Below, piece by piece: positions 16,788 to 26,595 of a stretch of DNA of 35,985 nt. The notes under the pieces are model-generated. The model ran no database searches, was not told where the DNA came from, and saw nothing but the letters and a program-made list of their open reading frames with translations. Positions within the stretch are counted from its first letter, which is position 1; each line of letters begins with the position of its first letter. The position numbers and the translations under genes were made by a program. The DNA lies in the NCBI GenBank assembly GCA_003132805.1, contig PKYW01000097.1, positions 1-35,985 on the forward strand, read 5' to 3'. The DNA comes from Candidatus Dormiibacterota bacterium. GTDB lineage: Bacteria; Chloroflexota; Dormibacteria; Aeolococcales; Aeolococcaceae.

Positions 16788-17909
16788 TTATCCGGTGATG
16801 GAGGAGATCTTCGCCTGGATCGCTGACAGCACCGATGCGGGAACCGACGTCTGCAGGGCCACGAAGTTGTCCTTCGCGAGGTACGTGGCCTGCGATCCGC
16901 CGTTCGGATCGATCGTCCAGTCCAGGAAGGTCCGAATCGCGAGCGCGTCATCGCTCGACGACTGCGTCGTGTTCACCACGAGGTACTCGAAGTTGACGAT
17001 GGGGTACGACTGAGCGCCGTCCTGGTAGATCAACGAGAGCGCCAGGTTCGACGGAATCGAGGATGCGCCGGCGGTGACTGCCGCGGCGACCGTCGTGGGC
17101 GTCGGGGTGAGGAAGTTGCCCGACTTGTTCTCCAGCATCGCTTCGCCAAGCCCTGCGGTCTGTGCCGCCGCCGATGCGCTCACACCGATGTACGCGATAC
17201 ATCCGGCCTTGCACGCAGCGACCATGCCAGGGTTGCTCGACGCGCTTCCTTCACCTGCGACCTTGGGCCAGGACACGGTTGTCCCGAATCCCGGTCCATT
17301 CGACCACGTGCTGTTGGTGGCGCTCAGGAAGGACGTGAACAGGAACGTGTCACCCGAGCTTCCCTGGCGGACCAGCGGGATGATGGTTGTCGCCGGAAGC
17401 GTGGCGCCGGAGTTGAGTGCCGCGATCGCCGGATCGTTCCACTTCGTGATGGTACCCGAGTAGATCTTGGCGAGCACGTCGCCGCTGAGCTTGAGGCTCG
17501 TGATCCCGGGAAGGTTGAACCACACGCCCTGCGCCGACACCGCAATCGGAATGTTGGCGAGCGTCGGGTTCGCGGTGAACTGCGCCGGACTCATGTACGC
17601 GTCCGTGCCGCCCATCAACGAGTTGCCTGCGATTGCGTCAGTGATGCCCTTTCCCGACCCCCCGCCGGTGGGAGCGAGTGTGATGTTCGAATACTGCGTG
17701 GTCAGCGGTGTGACCAGCTCCTGCAGGAACGGCAGCAGCAGTGTCGAACCGCTCTCGGTCAGTGAGACAGCAGCTGTGGGATTTCCCGTTGCCGCCGGCG
17801 CCGGCGTCCCACTACTCGATGACGTCGCTGCCGGTGTCGAACTGCCTCCGCAGGCGACGACCGCCAGCGCTCCGAATACTGCGATACCCCCCATCAAGCC
17901 CGTGCGCAT
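16788..17909 (-). CDS. pstS: phosphate-binding lipoprotein PstS
   Basis: A 373-residue substrate-binding protein of the Pst system. It has a lipoprotein signal with the lipid-carrying Cys20 (LAVVACGG) and a Ser/Thr/Pro-rich linker to about residue 45, so it is anchored outside the membrane. Phosphate-contacting segments typical of the family are visible: ESGSTLLLP, APTGGGSGKGI and VRQGSSGDTFLF. The ATG at 17909 has a strong AGGAGAGGTGAT upstream, the best ribosome site in this cluster, fitting the high expression expected of a binding protein. It follows pstB by 60 nt with a hairpin between them, and precedes pstC. Having pstB first and pstS second is an uncommon gene order. Confidence 0.94.
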   Translation of the reverse strand: MRTGLMGGIAVFGALAVVACGGSSTPAATSSSSGTPAPAATGNPTAAVSLTESGSTLLLPFLQELVTPLTTQYSNITLAPTGGGSGKGITDAIAGNSLMGGTDAYMSPAQFTANPTLANIPIAVSAQGVWFNLPGITSLKLSGDVLAKIYSGTITKWNDPAIAALNSGATLPATTIIPLVRQGSSGDTFLFTSFLSATNSTWSNGPGFGTTVSWPKVAGEGSASSNPGMVAACKAGCIAYIGVSASAAAQTAGLGEAMLENKSGNFLTPTPTTVAAAVTAGASSIPSNLALSLIYQDGAQSYPIVNFEYLVVNTTQSSSDDALAIRTFLDWTIDPNGGSQATYLAKDNFVALQTSVPASVLSAIQAKISSITG

Positions 17910-17941
17910 GTATCACCTCTCCTCTGTCGTGCCAATGCTTG

Positions 17942-17961
17942 CCACCGGTTGATACCGGTGG
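17942..17961 (-). promoter_or_regulatory. intercistronic hairpin between pstB and pstS
   Basis: CCACCGGT (17942-17949) and ACCGGTGG (17954-17961) form a perfect 8-bp stem with a 4-nt loop in the 60-nt gap between pstB and pstS. No U-tract follows in the direction of transcription, so it is not a standard intrinsic terminator. It could be an mRNA end-protecting or processing structure that raises pstS relative to pstB, or an operator. Confidence 0.55.
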
Positions 17962-17969
17962 AACAACGG

Positions 17970-18791
17970 TTACCCGATGCGGCCGCTGACATATTGCCGG
18001 CTGCGTTCATCCTCGGCCGCGTGAAAGAACTTGTCGGTCGGGGCGGTTTCGACGAGCTTCCCGGCCATCAGGAAAACGACGTCGTCGCTCAGGCGCATCG
18101 CCTGCCCCAGGTTGTGCGTGACGATGAGAATCGTCATGGTGTCGCGCAGGCTGCGCAGCAGCGCCTCGATGTGCTCGGTAGTCGCCGGGTCAAGTGCCGA
18201 AGTGGGCTCATCCAGCAGGAGCACGTCTGGTTCGAGGGCGAGCGCACGCGCAAGACAGAGCAGTTGTTGCTGACCGCCGGACAGCGTGAACGGCGATGCA
18301 TGCAGGCGGTCCTTCACCGCGTCCCAGAGTCCGACCTCGGTGAGCCGCTGTTCCACCACCTTGCTGTCATCGCCGCGGGCAATCATCCCGTGGGCGCGAG
18401 GAGCGATCGAGATGTTGTCCTCGATGCTCTGCGGAAACGGATTCGCGCGCTGGAACAGCATGCCCACGTGACGGCGCAGGTCGCGCACATTGACGTCGCG
18501 CCCATACACATTCATGCCGTTGACAACAATCGATCCGTCGACCGACATGTTCAGTGTGTGGTCGTGCATCCGATTCACGGACCGCAGCAGGGTCGTCTTC
18601 CCGCAGCCGGTCGGTCCGACGATCGCGGTGATGCGCTTGGTGCCGAACCCTACATTGATGTCGTCGAGGAGCTTGCGTTGGATCAGCCGCACGGTGAGAT
18701 CACTCACAGAGACCGCCGTCGCCGTGGCCGTTCCGTTCTCCGGGGCGGCCGTCGACGTAGCAGCGCTCAAGAACCCCGCTCCAACCACCAT
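17970..18791 (-). CDS. pstB: phosphate ABC transporter ATP-binding protein PstB
   Basis: The 273-residue ATPase of the phosphate importer. Walker A is GPTGCGKTT (near residue 60), the signature LSGGQQQ lies near 172, and Walker B with catalytic Glu is VLLLDEPTSALDP near 192-204; the switch His is in VTHN. PstB usually carries CGKST; here it is CGKTT, still functional. The first 27 residues are an unusual Ala/Thr-rich extension. The start at 18791 is supported because TAGGCT lies exactly 7 nt upstream, giving a leaderless mRNA behind a PHO-box-like repeat. It is the first gene of pstB-pstS-pstC-pstA. No phoU is visible in the window. Confidence 0.93.
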   Translation of the reverse strand: MVVGAGFLSAATSTAAPENGTATATAVSVSDLTVRLIQRKLLDDINVGFGTKRITAIVGPTGCGKTTLLRSVNRMHDHTLNMSVDGSIVVNGMNVYGRDVNVRDLRRHVGMLFQRANPFPQSIEDNISIAPRAHGMIARGDDSKVVEQRLTEVGLWDAVKDRLHASPFTLSGGQQQLLCLARALALEPDVLLLDEPTSALDPATTEHIEALLRSLRDTMTILIVTHNLGQAMRLSDDVVFLMAGKLVETAPTDKFFHAAEDERSRQYVSGRIG

Positions 18792-18798
18792 GCTTCGC

Positions 18799-18804
18799 AG
18801 CCTA
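18799..18804 (-). promoter_or_regulatory. -10 element of the pst operon, leaderless
   Basis: TAGGCT (minus strand) lies 7 nt before the pstB ATG and 10 nt after the end of the PHO-box-like repeat. That distance is typical where a PhoB-type activator replaces the -35 contact. Confidence 0.6.
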
Positions 18805-18814
18805 GCGGCGGGAA

Positions 18815-18838
18815 GTTTGTGCAGGTGTTAGGTGATGG

Positions 18839-18843
<5 letters not shown>
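18815..18843 (-). promoter_or_regulatory. PHO-box-like triple direct repeat upstream of pstB
   Basis: Read on the minus strand, three heptamers lie at an exact 11-bp period: CTTAACC (18843-18837), CCTAACA (18832-18826) and CACAAAC (18821-18815). They are separated by 4 nt and resemble the CTTAACC/TTAACA half-sites bound by PhoB/PhoP-type regulators. The first unit overlaps the thiE stop codon. A PhoB-like regulator is encoded at 21673-22398, so a local regulatory link is plausible. Confidence 0.6.
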
Positions 18844-20324
<1,481 letters not shown>

Positions 20325-20531
20325 TCACCCACCCTGGACCGCATGCAGGATCTCGAGGCGATCACCGGCGGCGAGCGTCGTGTCGGCCCAGCTGGCCCGA
20401 AGCACCACGTCACCGTTTCTCGCCACCGCGATGCCGCGCTGCTCGGGGGAAAGCTCCATCTCGCGGAGCAGGTCGGTCAGTCCCAGGCCGTCGGCAACCT
20501 CGCGGCTCTCGCCGTTGACCACGATGATCAC
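20325..20531 (-). CDS. thiS: sulfur carrier protein ThiS
   Basis: A 68-residue ubiquitin-fold carrier ending in Gly-Gly (HAVQGG), the residue pair that is adenylated and thiocarboxylated to donate sulfur to ThiG. The GTG at 20531 forms a GTGA overlap with the thiO stop and has AGGTGAGG just upstream. A frame up to 20594 would add 21 residues encoded within thiO and not seen in ThiS proteins. No thiF is visible in the window, so the activating enzyme must lie elsewhere, possibly shared with MoeB. Confidence 0.93.
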   Translation of the reverse strand: MIIVVNGESREVADGLGLTDLLREMELSPEQRGIAVARNGDVVLRASWADTTLAAGDRLEILHAVQGG

Positions 20532-21646
20532 GCCCTCACCTCGGCCGTCCGGCGAAATCGTGAGGGTGACCAGGGCGCAGTGGCCTCGGGCCACCGGCCG
20601 CCTGCCAGGACCCCCGCCACGGCGTCGGCGGTGGCGGGTGCCAGGAGATAGCCGTTGCGGAAATGACCGGTCGCCACGATGAGGCCTTCGGTTGTCGATT
20701 CACCGACCATCGGCATATTGTCCGGCGACCCCGGCCGCAGACCGGCTGACGCCTCCGCCAGCTCGAGCTCGGCAACGTCGGGCAGCAGCGCTCGTGCCTC
20801 GCGGAGCAGCTCGTAGACCGCGCCGGCGATCACCGACGTGTCGAACCCTCGCTCCTCGACGGTGCCACCGATGACCACACGGCCGTCGCCCCTCGGCAGG
20901 ATGTAGACGGACTCACCCCGGATCGTCCGGGCGATCATCTCGGGAGACCCTCGCAGACGCAGGATCTGCCCCTTCACCGGTCGCACCGGTGGGATGTCCT
21001 CGGCGGGGACGCCGGGGACCGCGCCGGACCAGCACCCGGCCGCAAGCACGACCTTCGACGCGTCGAGGCGTTCCCCGCTCTCGAGTCCCACACCGGTGAC
21101 CCGGCCGCGCTCAACGATCAGTGAGGCACGGCTGCGCTGGATCTGGACCCCGAGCCGGCTGCAGGCCTGGAGCAGAGTGGGGACCATGGCGCGGGGATCG
21201 ATCTGGTGGTCGGATTCGACGAGCATGCCGCCGCGTATCGATGGGGCAAGCCCGGGCTCGAGCTCGCGCGTCTGGCTCGAGGTCAGCCGTTCCACGGGAA
21301 GCCCCAGATGCTGACGGAAGCGGAACTGCCGCTCGAGCACGGCCTGCTCGTCGCCGTCCACCGCCACATGCAGCGTCCCGGTCTGGCGGTAGCCGGCCGA
21401 GCGGCCCGCATCGAGCTCGAGCTCGGCGATGAACGACGGGTAGCGCGCAGCGGAGTCGCAGTTCAGCGCCACCACCGCCTCCTCGCCGAACTCCGCCTCG
21501 CCAACTGGAGCGATCATTCCCGCGGCGAAATGGGACGCGCCGGATCCCGGGTCGGGATCGACGACGGCCACGCTGAGGCCGGCCCGAGCGGCGCGCCAGG
21601 CCACCGACAGACCGATGACCCCGCCGCCGATGACCGCTGCGTCCAC
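20528..21646 (-). CDS. thiO: glycine oxidase ThiO
   Basis: A FAD-dependent D-amino acid oxidase-type enzyme, 372 residues from the GTG at 21646. It oxidises glycine to the imine used by ThiG. The dinucleotide-binding motif GGGVIGLSVAWRAA is at the N-terminus. Later segments GGTVEERGFDT, GLRPGSPDNMPMVG and GHFRNGYLLAPATA fit ThiO. I prefer GTG 21646, which has GAGGAG 4 nt upstream, over the TTG at 21658. It starts about 26 nt after the phoB stop, leaving no room for a TPP riboswitch, so it may be read through from phoB. Confidence 0.93.
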   Translation of the reverse strand: MDAAVIGGGVIGLSVAWRAARAGLSVAVVDPDPGSGASHFAAGMIAPVGEAEFGEEAVVALNCDSAARYPSFIAELELDAGRSAGYRQTGTLHVAVDGDEQAVLERQFRFRQHLGLPVERLTSSQTRELEPGLAPSIRGGMLVESDHQIDPRAMVPTLLQACSRLGVQIQRSRASLIVERGRVTGVGLESGERLDASKVVLAAGCWSGAVPGVPAEDIPPVRPVKGQILRLRGSPEMIARTIRGESVYILPRGDGRVVIGGTVEERGFDTSVIAGAVYELLREARALLPDVAELELAEASAGLRPGSPDNMPMVGESTTEGLIVATGHFRNGYLLAPATADAVAGVLAGGRWPEATAPWSPSRFRRTAEVRA

Positions 21647-21672
21647 GCGTCTCCTCAAATGCCTGGTCGAGT

Positions 21673-22398
21673 TTACGGGGACAGCTCGATCGCGCCGATT
21701 CGGTCGAGGCGGTACCCCACCCCAAACACGGTGGTGATCCGGAACGGGACCTGCTCGAAGGGCTCGAACTTCTCGCGCAGCCAGCGGACGTGCACGTCGA
21801 CGGTCTTGGGATCGCCGTAGAAGCGGTTGCCCCAGACGGCAGCGATGATCGCCTGACGGGAGAGCACCCGGCCGGCGTTGCGGAGCAGCAAGGAGAGGAG
21901 GTCGAACTCCTTGGGTGCCAGTCGGACCTCGACGTCCTCGACGTGGACGGTGCGCGCGGCCCGGTCGATCCTGAACCCTTCGAACTCCTCGATCTCTGGC
22001 CCGCCGGCCGGCCGCGAGCTCATGTCCGAGCGGCGCAGCAGCGCGGTGATCCGCGCCAGGAGCTCATTGAAGGAGAACGGTTTGGTGACGTAATCGTCGG
22101 CACCGAGCTGCAGCCCGACGACCTTGTCGACCTCGGTGCCCTTGGCGGTGAGCATGAGGATCGGCGTCGATGACTCCTGGCGGAGCACACGGCAGACCTC
22201 GAGACCGCTCAGCCCCGGAAGCATCACGTCGAGCAGGATCAGGTCGGGTCGCTCGCTCCGCGCCATCGCAAGCGCATCGGGCCCGGTGGCCGCCTCGACG
22301 ACGACGTAGCCCTCGCGCGCGAGGTTGTAGCGAAGCGTCTCGCGGATGGCATCCTCGTCCTCGACCACGAGAATACGTTTGGCGACGGTGGACGCCAT
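21673..22398 (-). CDS. phoB: PhoB/RegX3-like response regulator
   Basis: A 241-residue OmpR-family regulator. The receiver domain (8-120) has phospho-acceptor Asp57 in LLDVMLP, the switch Thr84 and Lys106 in VTKPF. The C-terminal winged helix (about 140-230) contains VRLAPKEFDLL and TVDVHVRWLREK. The ATG at 22398 lies 6 nt after TAAGCT, suggesting a leaderless mRNA; a TTG at 22401 is the alternative. It is divergent from the histidine kinase, unlike most phoB-phoR pairs, which share one operon. The nearby pst genes and PHO-box-like repeat support a phosphate-starvation role. Specificity is inferred from context. Confidence 0.85.
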   Translation of the reverse strand: MASTVAKRILVVEDEDAIRETLRYNLAREGYVVVEAATGPDALAMARSERPDLILLDVMLPGLSGLEVCRVLRQESSTPILMLTAKGTEVDKVVGLQLGADDYVTKPFSFNELLARITALLRRSDMSSRPAGGPEIEEFEGFRIDRAARTVHVEDVEVRLAPKEFDLLSLLLRNAGRVLSRQAIIAAVWGNRFYGDPKTVDVHVRWLREKFEPFEQVPFRITTVFGVGYRLDRIGAIELSP

Positions 22399-22404
22399 CA
22401 ACCG

Positions 22405-22451
22405 AGCTTAGCGGTTCGCCTCGGGAGCCGCCCGAACGACGAGCCTATACT
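22405..22451. promoter_or_regulatory. divergent leaderless promoters of phoB and the histidine kinase
   Basis: On the minus strand TAAGCT (22410-22405) lies 6 nt before the phoB ATG. On the plus strand TATACT (22446-22451) lies 7 nt before the kinase GTG at 22459. No convincing -35 hexamer is seen for either. The two promoters share the same roughly 50 bp, so one bound regulator could affect both. Confidence 0.6.
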
Positions 22452-22458
22452 CGCCTTG

Positions 22459-23511
22459 GTGGAGGCGCTGGACGTCGTCGAGCTAGTTTCCGGCTCAGGA
22501 AGCATCGATGTGCTTCGGGCCGTCGGGCTGCTGCTCGACCCGGGCATCGTGGGCCTGGACGACAAGGGAAAGGTGCTGCTCGCCAACGAACCTGCTCGCC
22601 GGCTGCTCGGACTCGCGCTCGTCGAGGGTTCGGACTTCGTGGCCGGCGAGGTGGACTACCGCCTCATGCGTCTGCTTGATGCCGCGCGGCAGAGCGGGCG
22701 CGTCGAGGAGCGCGCCATCACCCTGCACGATCGTGACTTCAACGCTCGGGCGATCGCGCTCAACGGCGAGGTCTCGACACTGCTCATGGTGCGGGACGAG
22801 ACGCGCGTGCATCATCTCGAACGAGTTCGGCGCGACTTTGTCAGTAACGTGTCGCACGAGCTGCGCACGCCGATCACCGCGGTGCAGCTCATCGCCGAGA
22901 CGCTGGCGAATGGTGGGCTGGAGGACTCCGATGCCGCCGCCGACTTCGTCCGCCGGATCGGACAGGAGGCGTCGCACATGGCGCAGATGGTCGAGGAGCT
23001 GCTCGAGCTCAGCACCATCGAGTCCGGGCTCCGGCCGATGGCGAGCGAGCGCGTCCCGATCACCGAGCTGATGGGCAGCCTCGATCGCCTGCGCCCGCTC
23101 GCTGAAAGCAAAGGTGTCTCGCTCGACATCAGCGTCACTCCCGGGACCCCGGATCTGATCGGCGACGCGTCGCACCTCGGACAGGTGCTTCGGAACCTCG
23201 CGCACAACGCGATCAAGTTCACACCGTCCGGTGGGGTCATCTCCATCAGCGCGGCGCCCGGGCCTGACGGCCAGGTGGTGCTGCGTTGCCGGGACACGGG
23301 GGTCGGCATCACCCCGGCGGACCTGCCACGGATCTATGAGCGCTTCTGGAAGGCGGACAGCTCGAGGCAGCGCGACGGCGAGGGCTCAGGCCTCGGGCTC
23401 GCCATCGTCCGCCATGTCGTCGAGGCGCACGGGGGCACCGTGACGGTCACGTCCGAGCCTCGCCACGGGACGGAATTCCAGGTGGTGCTCCCGGCCACTG
23501 GCGCCGGCTGA
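22459..23511 (+). CDS. phoR: PhoR-like cytosolic sensor histidine kinase
   Basis: A 350-residue kinase. Residues about 15-110 form a PAS-like sensory domain (LLLDPGIVGLDDKGKVLLANEP). HisKA follows with phospho-acceptor His133 in NVSHELRTP, then the HATPase domain with N box (NLAHNAIKF), G1 (DTGVGI) and G2 (GSGLGLAIV). No membrane segment is present, whereas PhoR proteins usually carry at least one. It may therefore sense through contact with PstB/PhoU or a cytosolic ligand. GTG 22459 is supported by TATACT 7 nt upstream; TTG 22456 is the alternative. It is divergent from phoB. The partner assignment rests on adjacency. Confidence 0.82.
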   Translation: MEALDVVELVSGSGSIDVLRAVGLLLDPGIVGLDDKGKVLLANEPARRLLGLALVEGSDFVAGEVDYRLMRLLDAARQSGRVEERAITLHDRDFNARAIALNGEVSTLLMVRDETRVHHLERVRRDFVSNVSHELRTPITAVQLIAETLANGGLEDSDAAADFVRRIGQEASHMAQMVEELLELSTIESGLRPMASERVPITELMGSLDRLRPLAESKGVSLDISVTPGTPDLIGDASHLGQVLRNLAHNAIKFTPSGGVISISAAPGPDGQVVLRCRDTGVGITPADLPRIYERFWKADSSRQRDGEGSGLGLAIVRHVVEAHGGTVTVTSEPRHGTEFQVVLPATGAG

Positions 23512-23514
23512 CCG

Positions 23515-23532
23515 AGCGGCGTTCGAGCCGCT
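23515..23532 (+). terminator. hairpin after the histidine kinase gene
   Basis: AGCGGC-GTTCGA-GCCGCT forms a 6-bp stem 4 nt after the kinase stop codon, with no U-tract behind it. It may be a weak terminator separating the kinase from the hopanoid operon. Confidence 0.3.
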
Positions 23533-23607
23533 TGCCGCCGCGGAACCTGGTTGGTTACCATTCGACGATAGTTACGACGTAGAAAGCTTCCTTGCAGGGG
23601 GAGGCCC

Positions 23608-24654
23608 ATGGCGGAACGCGTACTCGACATCGATGCATCGCCGCCGATCGAGGCGCTGCCCGCGCTTCTCGACCGGCACTCGGAGCTGCTCGACCACGGT
23701 CTCCGGAAGACCGGGCCACGGATGAGAGGCCTGCTCCGCCAGATGTCCGCGTACCACCTGGGGTGGACGGACGCCCAGGGCCGCCCGGCAAACGATCCCG
23801 CCGGGAAACGGATCCGCCCGGCGCTGGCGCTCTGGGCGTGCGAGTCGCTCGGAGGAGACCCGGACTGGGCGCTCCCGGCGGCGGTCGCAGTCGAGCTGAT
23901 CCACAACTTCACGCTGATCCACGACGACATCCAGGACGGCGACCAGCTCCGCCGCCATCGCCCCACCGTCTGGACGATCTGGGGCGCCGAACAGGGCATC
24001 AACGCCGGCGATGGCATGTTCGCCAATGCCCTGAGCGGCCTGCTCGCGCCGGGACCCCGTCCGGGACGACGAATGCGCGCCGCGCACCTGCTCAGCTCGG
24101 CCGTGGTGCAGGTGGTCGAGGGTCAATGCCTCGACCTCTCCCTCGAGGGCCGTGCCGGCGCCGCCGAGTCGAGCTACCTCCGCCTCGTCACGATGAAGAC
24201 CGGTGCGCTGATCGGCGCCGCGATGGCCGCGGGCGCAGTGCTCGCCGGGGCGCCCCGCGCCGTGGCCCAGCGCTTCGATGCCGCGGGCAGGTTGCTCGGC
24301 CTGGCGTTCCAGGTCCGCGACGACTGGCTGGGGACGTGGGGGGACCCACAGATCACCGGCAAGGGTCGCAGCGGCGACCTGCGTCGCCGGAAGCTCACCT
24401 ACCCAGTGGTCGCGGCATACGAGGTGGCGACGCCATCACGGCGTCGCGAATTGCGCCGGCTGTTCCGCGAACGCGAGCCCGGTGGCGAGTTCCGCTTGCG
24501 CGCGCTGCTCGACGATCTCGGTGGGCCGGCACTCACTGCCGGCGTGCCGATGGTGCTGGCGCGCGACGCCATCGCCGCGCTGACCGGTCTTCCCGATGAG
24601 GCCGTCACCGACTTCGCGGATCTGGCGATCCATGTTGCTGAACGCAACCGTTAA
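23608..24654 (+). CDS. trans-polyprenyl diphosphate synthase (FPP/GGPP-type)
   Basis: A 348-residue isoprenyl diphosphate synthase, first gene of the hopanoid operon. The first Asp-rich motif is DDIQD (Asp106-Asp110); the second is degenerate, RDDWLGTWGD (Asp238-Asp239 onward). GKRIRP (66-71) binds the substrate diphosphate. The motif lacks the two-residue insertion of bacterial type II FPP synthases and has Phe101 five residues before it, a pattern seen in type I GGPP synthases. The downstream HpnCDE route needs FPP, so the true chain length is open. ATG 23608 has AGGGGGAGG upstream. The next gene starts within its last codons. Confidence 0.88.
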   Translation: MAERVLDIDASPPIEALPALLDRHSELLDHGLRKTGPRMRGLLRQMSAYHLGWTDAQGRPANDPAGKRIRPALALWACESLGGDPDWALPAAVAVELIHNFTLIHDDIQDGDQLRRHRPTVWTIWGAEQGINAGDGMFANALSGLLAPGPRPGRRMRAAHLLSSAVVQVVEGQCLDLSLEGRAGAAESSYLRLVTMKTGALIGAAMAAGAVLAGAPRAVAQRFDAAGRLLGLAFQVRDDWLGTWGDPQITGKGRSGDLRRRKLTYPVVAAYEVATPSRRRELRRLFREREPGGEFRLRALLDDLGGPALTAGVPMVLARDAIAALTGLPDEAVTDFADLAIHVAERNR

Positions 24655-25717
24655 GACGAGGACCGACACGAAGACCGGATCGCGCACGGCCTCGCGCAAG
24701 GATGAGCACCTGCGCATCAACATCGAGGAGGACGTTGCCGCCAAGGGTGTCGAGAGCGGTTTCGACGACTGGCGATTCGTGCACCGCGCGCTCCCCGAGA
24801 TCGACCTCGATGACGTGCAGCTGCGCAGCCACCTGCTCGGCAGTCATGTGGATGCACCGCTGCTGATCTCCTGCATGACCGGTGGTACCGAACAGGCGCA
24901 GACCATCAATGAGCGGCTCGCGCGCGCCGCGCAGGCTCACGGCCTCGCGATGGGTCTCGGTTCGTGCCGGGTCCTGCTCGAACAGCCCGAGGTTCTGTCC
25001 ACGTTCGACGTGCGCGCGCTCGCACCCGACGTGCCGCTCCTCGCCAACCTCGGTGCGGTGCAGCTCAACCTCGGCGTCGGTATCGACGAGTGCCGTCATC
25101 TGCTCCGCGTGTTGCAAGCGGACGCGCTCGTGCTGCACCTCAACCCACTGCAGGAGGCGCTGCAGACCTCGGGCAACACCGCGTTCGGAGGACTGCTTGC
25201 ACATATCGCGGCGCTGTGCGCTGGCCTGGGTGCGCCGGTGATCGTCAAGGAGGTCGGCTGGGGCATCGCCGACGACCTCGTGACCCGGCTCTTCGAGGTC
25301 GGCGTGGCGGCCGTCGACGTCGCCGGTGCGGGTGGAACATCCTGGAGCGAGGTCGAACGTCATCGCATGACCGACCCGGTCCGCGCGCGCGTCGCCGCGT
25401 CATTCGCGGGATGGGGAATCCCCACCGCGGATGCGCTGATCCGCGCACGCAGTGCCGCACCGGGCAGCGTGCTGATCGCCAGTGGTGGTGTGCGCAACGG
25501 CATCGACGTTGCCAAGGCGCTGACGCTCGGCGCCGACTCGGTGGGAATTGCCGGGCCGCTCGTCCGCGCCGCTGCCGCGGGTGACGAGGCGCTCGACGAG
25601 ACCGTCACGGTGATCCTCGAGGAGTTGCGTCTCGCCATGTTCTGCGTCGGCGCATCGCGAGTAGCCGACCTCCGGCGCGACGCACCCCTGGTCCATCGCG
25701 ACGGGCGTGCACTCTGA
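24632..25717 (+). CDS. fni: type 2 isopentenyl-diphosphate delta-isomerase
   Basis: A 361-residue FMN-dependent isomerase interconverting IPP and DMAPP. Family segments are RKDEHLRI (near 22), PLLISCMTGG, HLNPLQEALQ, NTAFGG, VKEVGWG, DVAGAGGTSW and LIASGGVRNG, with the C-terminal FMN phosphate-binding GADSVGIAGP. ATG 24632 overlaps the prenyl synthase gene by 23 nt; a longer frame from 24596 lies wholly inside that gene. It supplies DMAPP for the first condensation. Its stop overlaps the hpnC start (TGATG), so the genes are translationally coupled. Confidence 0.93.
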   Translation: MLLNATVKTRTDTKTGSRTASRKDEHLRINIEEDVAAKGVESGFDDWRFVHRALPEIDLDDVQLRSHLLGSHVDAPLLISCMTGGTEQAQTINERLARAAQAHGLAMGLGSCRVLLEQPEVLSTFDVRALAPDVPLLANLGAVQLNLGVGIDECRHLLRVLQADALVLHLNPLQEALQTSGNTAFGGLLAHIAALCAGLGAPVIVKEVGWGIADDLVTRLFEVGVAAVDVAGAGGTSWSEVERHRMTDPVRARVAASFAGWGIPTADALIRARSAAPGSVLIASGGVRNGIDVAKALTLGADSVGIAGPLVRAAAAGDEALDETVTVILEELRLAMFCVGASRVADLRRDAPLVHRDGRAL

Positions 25718-26595
25718 TGGCGCAGCACACCGTCTCCCTCGCTGCCGCAGACGCGTACTGCCGGCGGCTTGTCAAGCACTACGAGAACTTCACGGTCGCC
25801 TCGCGGCTGTCACCCCGCGGGTTGCGTCGCGACCTGACCAGGGTGTATGCGTTCTGCAGATTCACCGACGACCTCGGCGACGAGAGCGGTGACCGCGTGG
25901 TGGCGATGCGACGCCTGCGGCGCTGGAGAGACGAGACCCACGAGAGCTTCGCGTACGACGAGCGCACCCATCCGGTCCTGGTCGCGCTGGCCGACACCGT
26001 CGAGCGTTTCGGCCTGGATGCTCAGCCGTTCATCGATCTGATCGATGCCAACCTGCAGGACCAGCGCGTTGATGTCTACGAGGACTGGGCGGCGCTGCGC
26101 GGTTACTGCACGCACTCCGCGGCGCCGGTCGGACGGATCGTCCTTCGGCTCTTCGACATTCGCGATCCGGCCGCGGTCGCGCTGAGCGACGACGTGTGCA
26201 TCGGACTCCAGCTCGCCAACTTCGCCCAGGACGTGTCCGTCGACAGGCGACTCGGTCGTACGTATCTGCTGCAGAGCGACATCCGCGAGCACGGCGTCGA
26301 GGGAGCTACTCGCGCGATGTGCGAGCGCGCCCGCGGCTTGCTTGCATCGGGCGTTGCGCTCGAGGCGCTCGCGCCGCCACGGCTGCGCGTGCAGCTCGCG
26401 CTCTACCGCCTCGGCGGTGAGGCGATCCTCGACGCCATCGCCGCTACCGGCTATCGCACCGCGACCACGCGCCCCACCGTCGATGGAGCAGCCCGCGCGC
26501 GCATCGTCGCTGCAGCGCTTTCGGCGGGGCTGCGCCGTCATGACAGGCGGATCGCGCCGGTCGCAGCGCGTACCGCGGGAGAGCGGCGTGCTTGA
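25717..26595 (+). CDS. hpnC: hydroxysqualene synthase HpnC
   Basis: A 292-residue squalene/phytoene synthase-fold enzyme. The first Asp-rich motif is TDDLGDE (Asp51, Asp52, Asp55) and the second QDVSVD (Asp172, Asp176). Both are in the form typical of HpnC, which converts presqualene diphosphate to hydroxysqualene. It shares the TGATG junction with idi and overlaps hpnD by 8 nt. The order hpnC-hpnD-hpnE is the usual one. The C-terminal 30 residues are Arg/Ala-rich and probably disordered. Confidence 0.92.
   Translation: MAQHTVSLAAADAYCRRLVKHYENFTVASRLSPRGLRRDLTRVYAFCRFTDDLGDESGDRVVAMRRLRRWRDETHESFAYDERTHPVLVALADTVERFGLDAQPFIDLIDANLQDQRVDVYEDWAALRGYCTHSAAPVGRIVLRLFDIRDPAAVALSDDVCIGLQLANFAQDVSVDRRLGRTYLLQSDIREHGVEGATRAMCERARGLLASGVALEALAPPRLRVQLALYRLGGEAILDAIAATGYRTATTRPTVDGAARARIVAAALSAGLRRHDRRIAPVAARTAGERRA

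Noticed and set aside
21647-21672. Possible TPP riboswitch before the thiazole operon
   Set aside because: The gap between phoB and thiO is about 26 nt, too short, and no thi-box words are present.
22411-22440. Possible PHO box (GTTCGCC) between phoB and the kinase gene
   Set aside because: Only one half-site resembles a PHO unit; the positions 11 bp away do not match.
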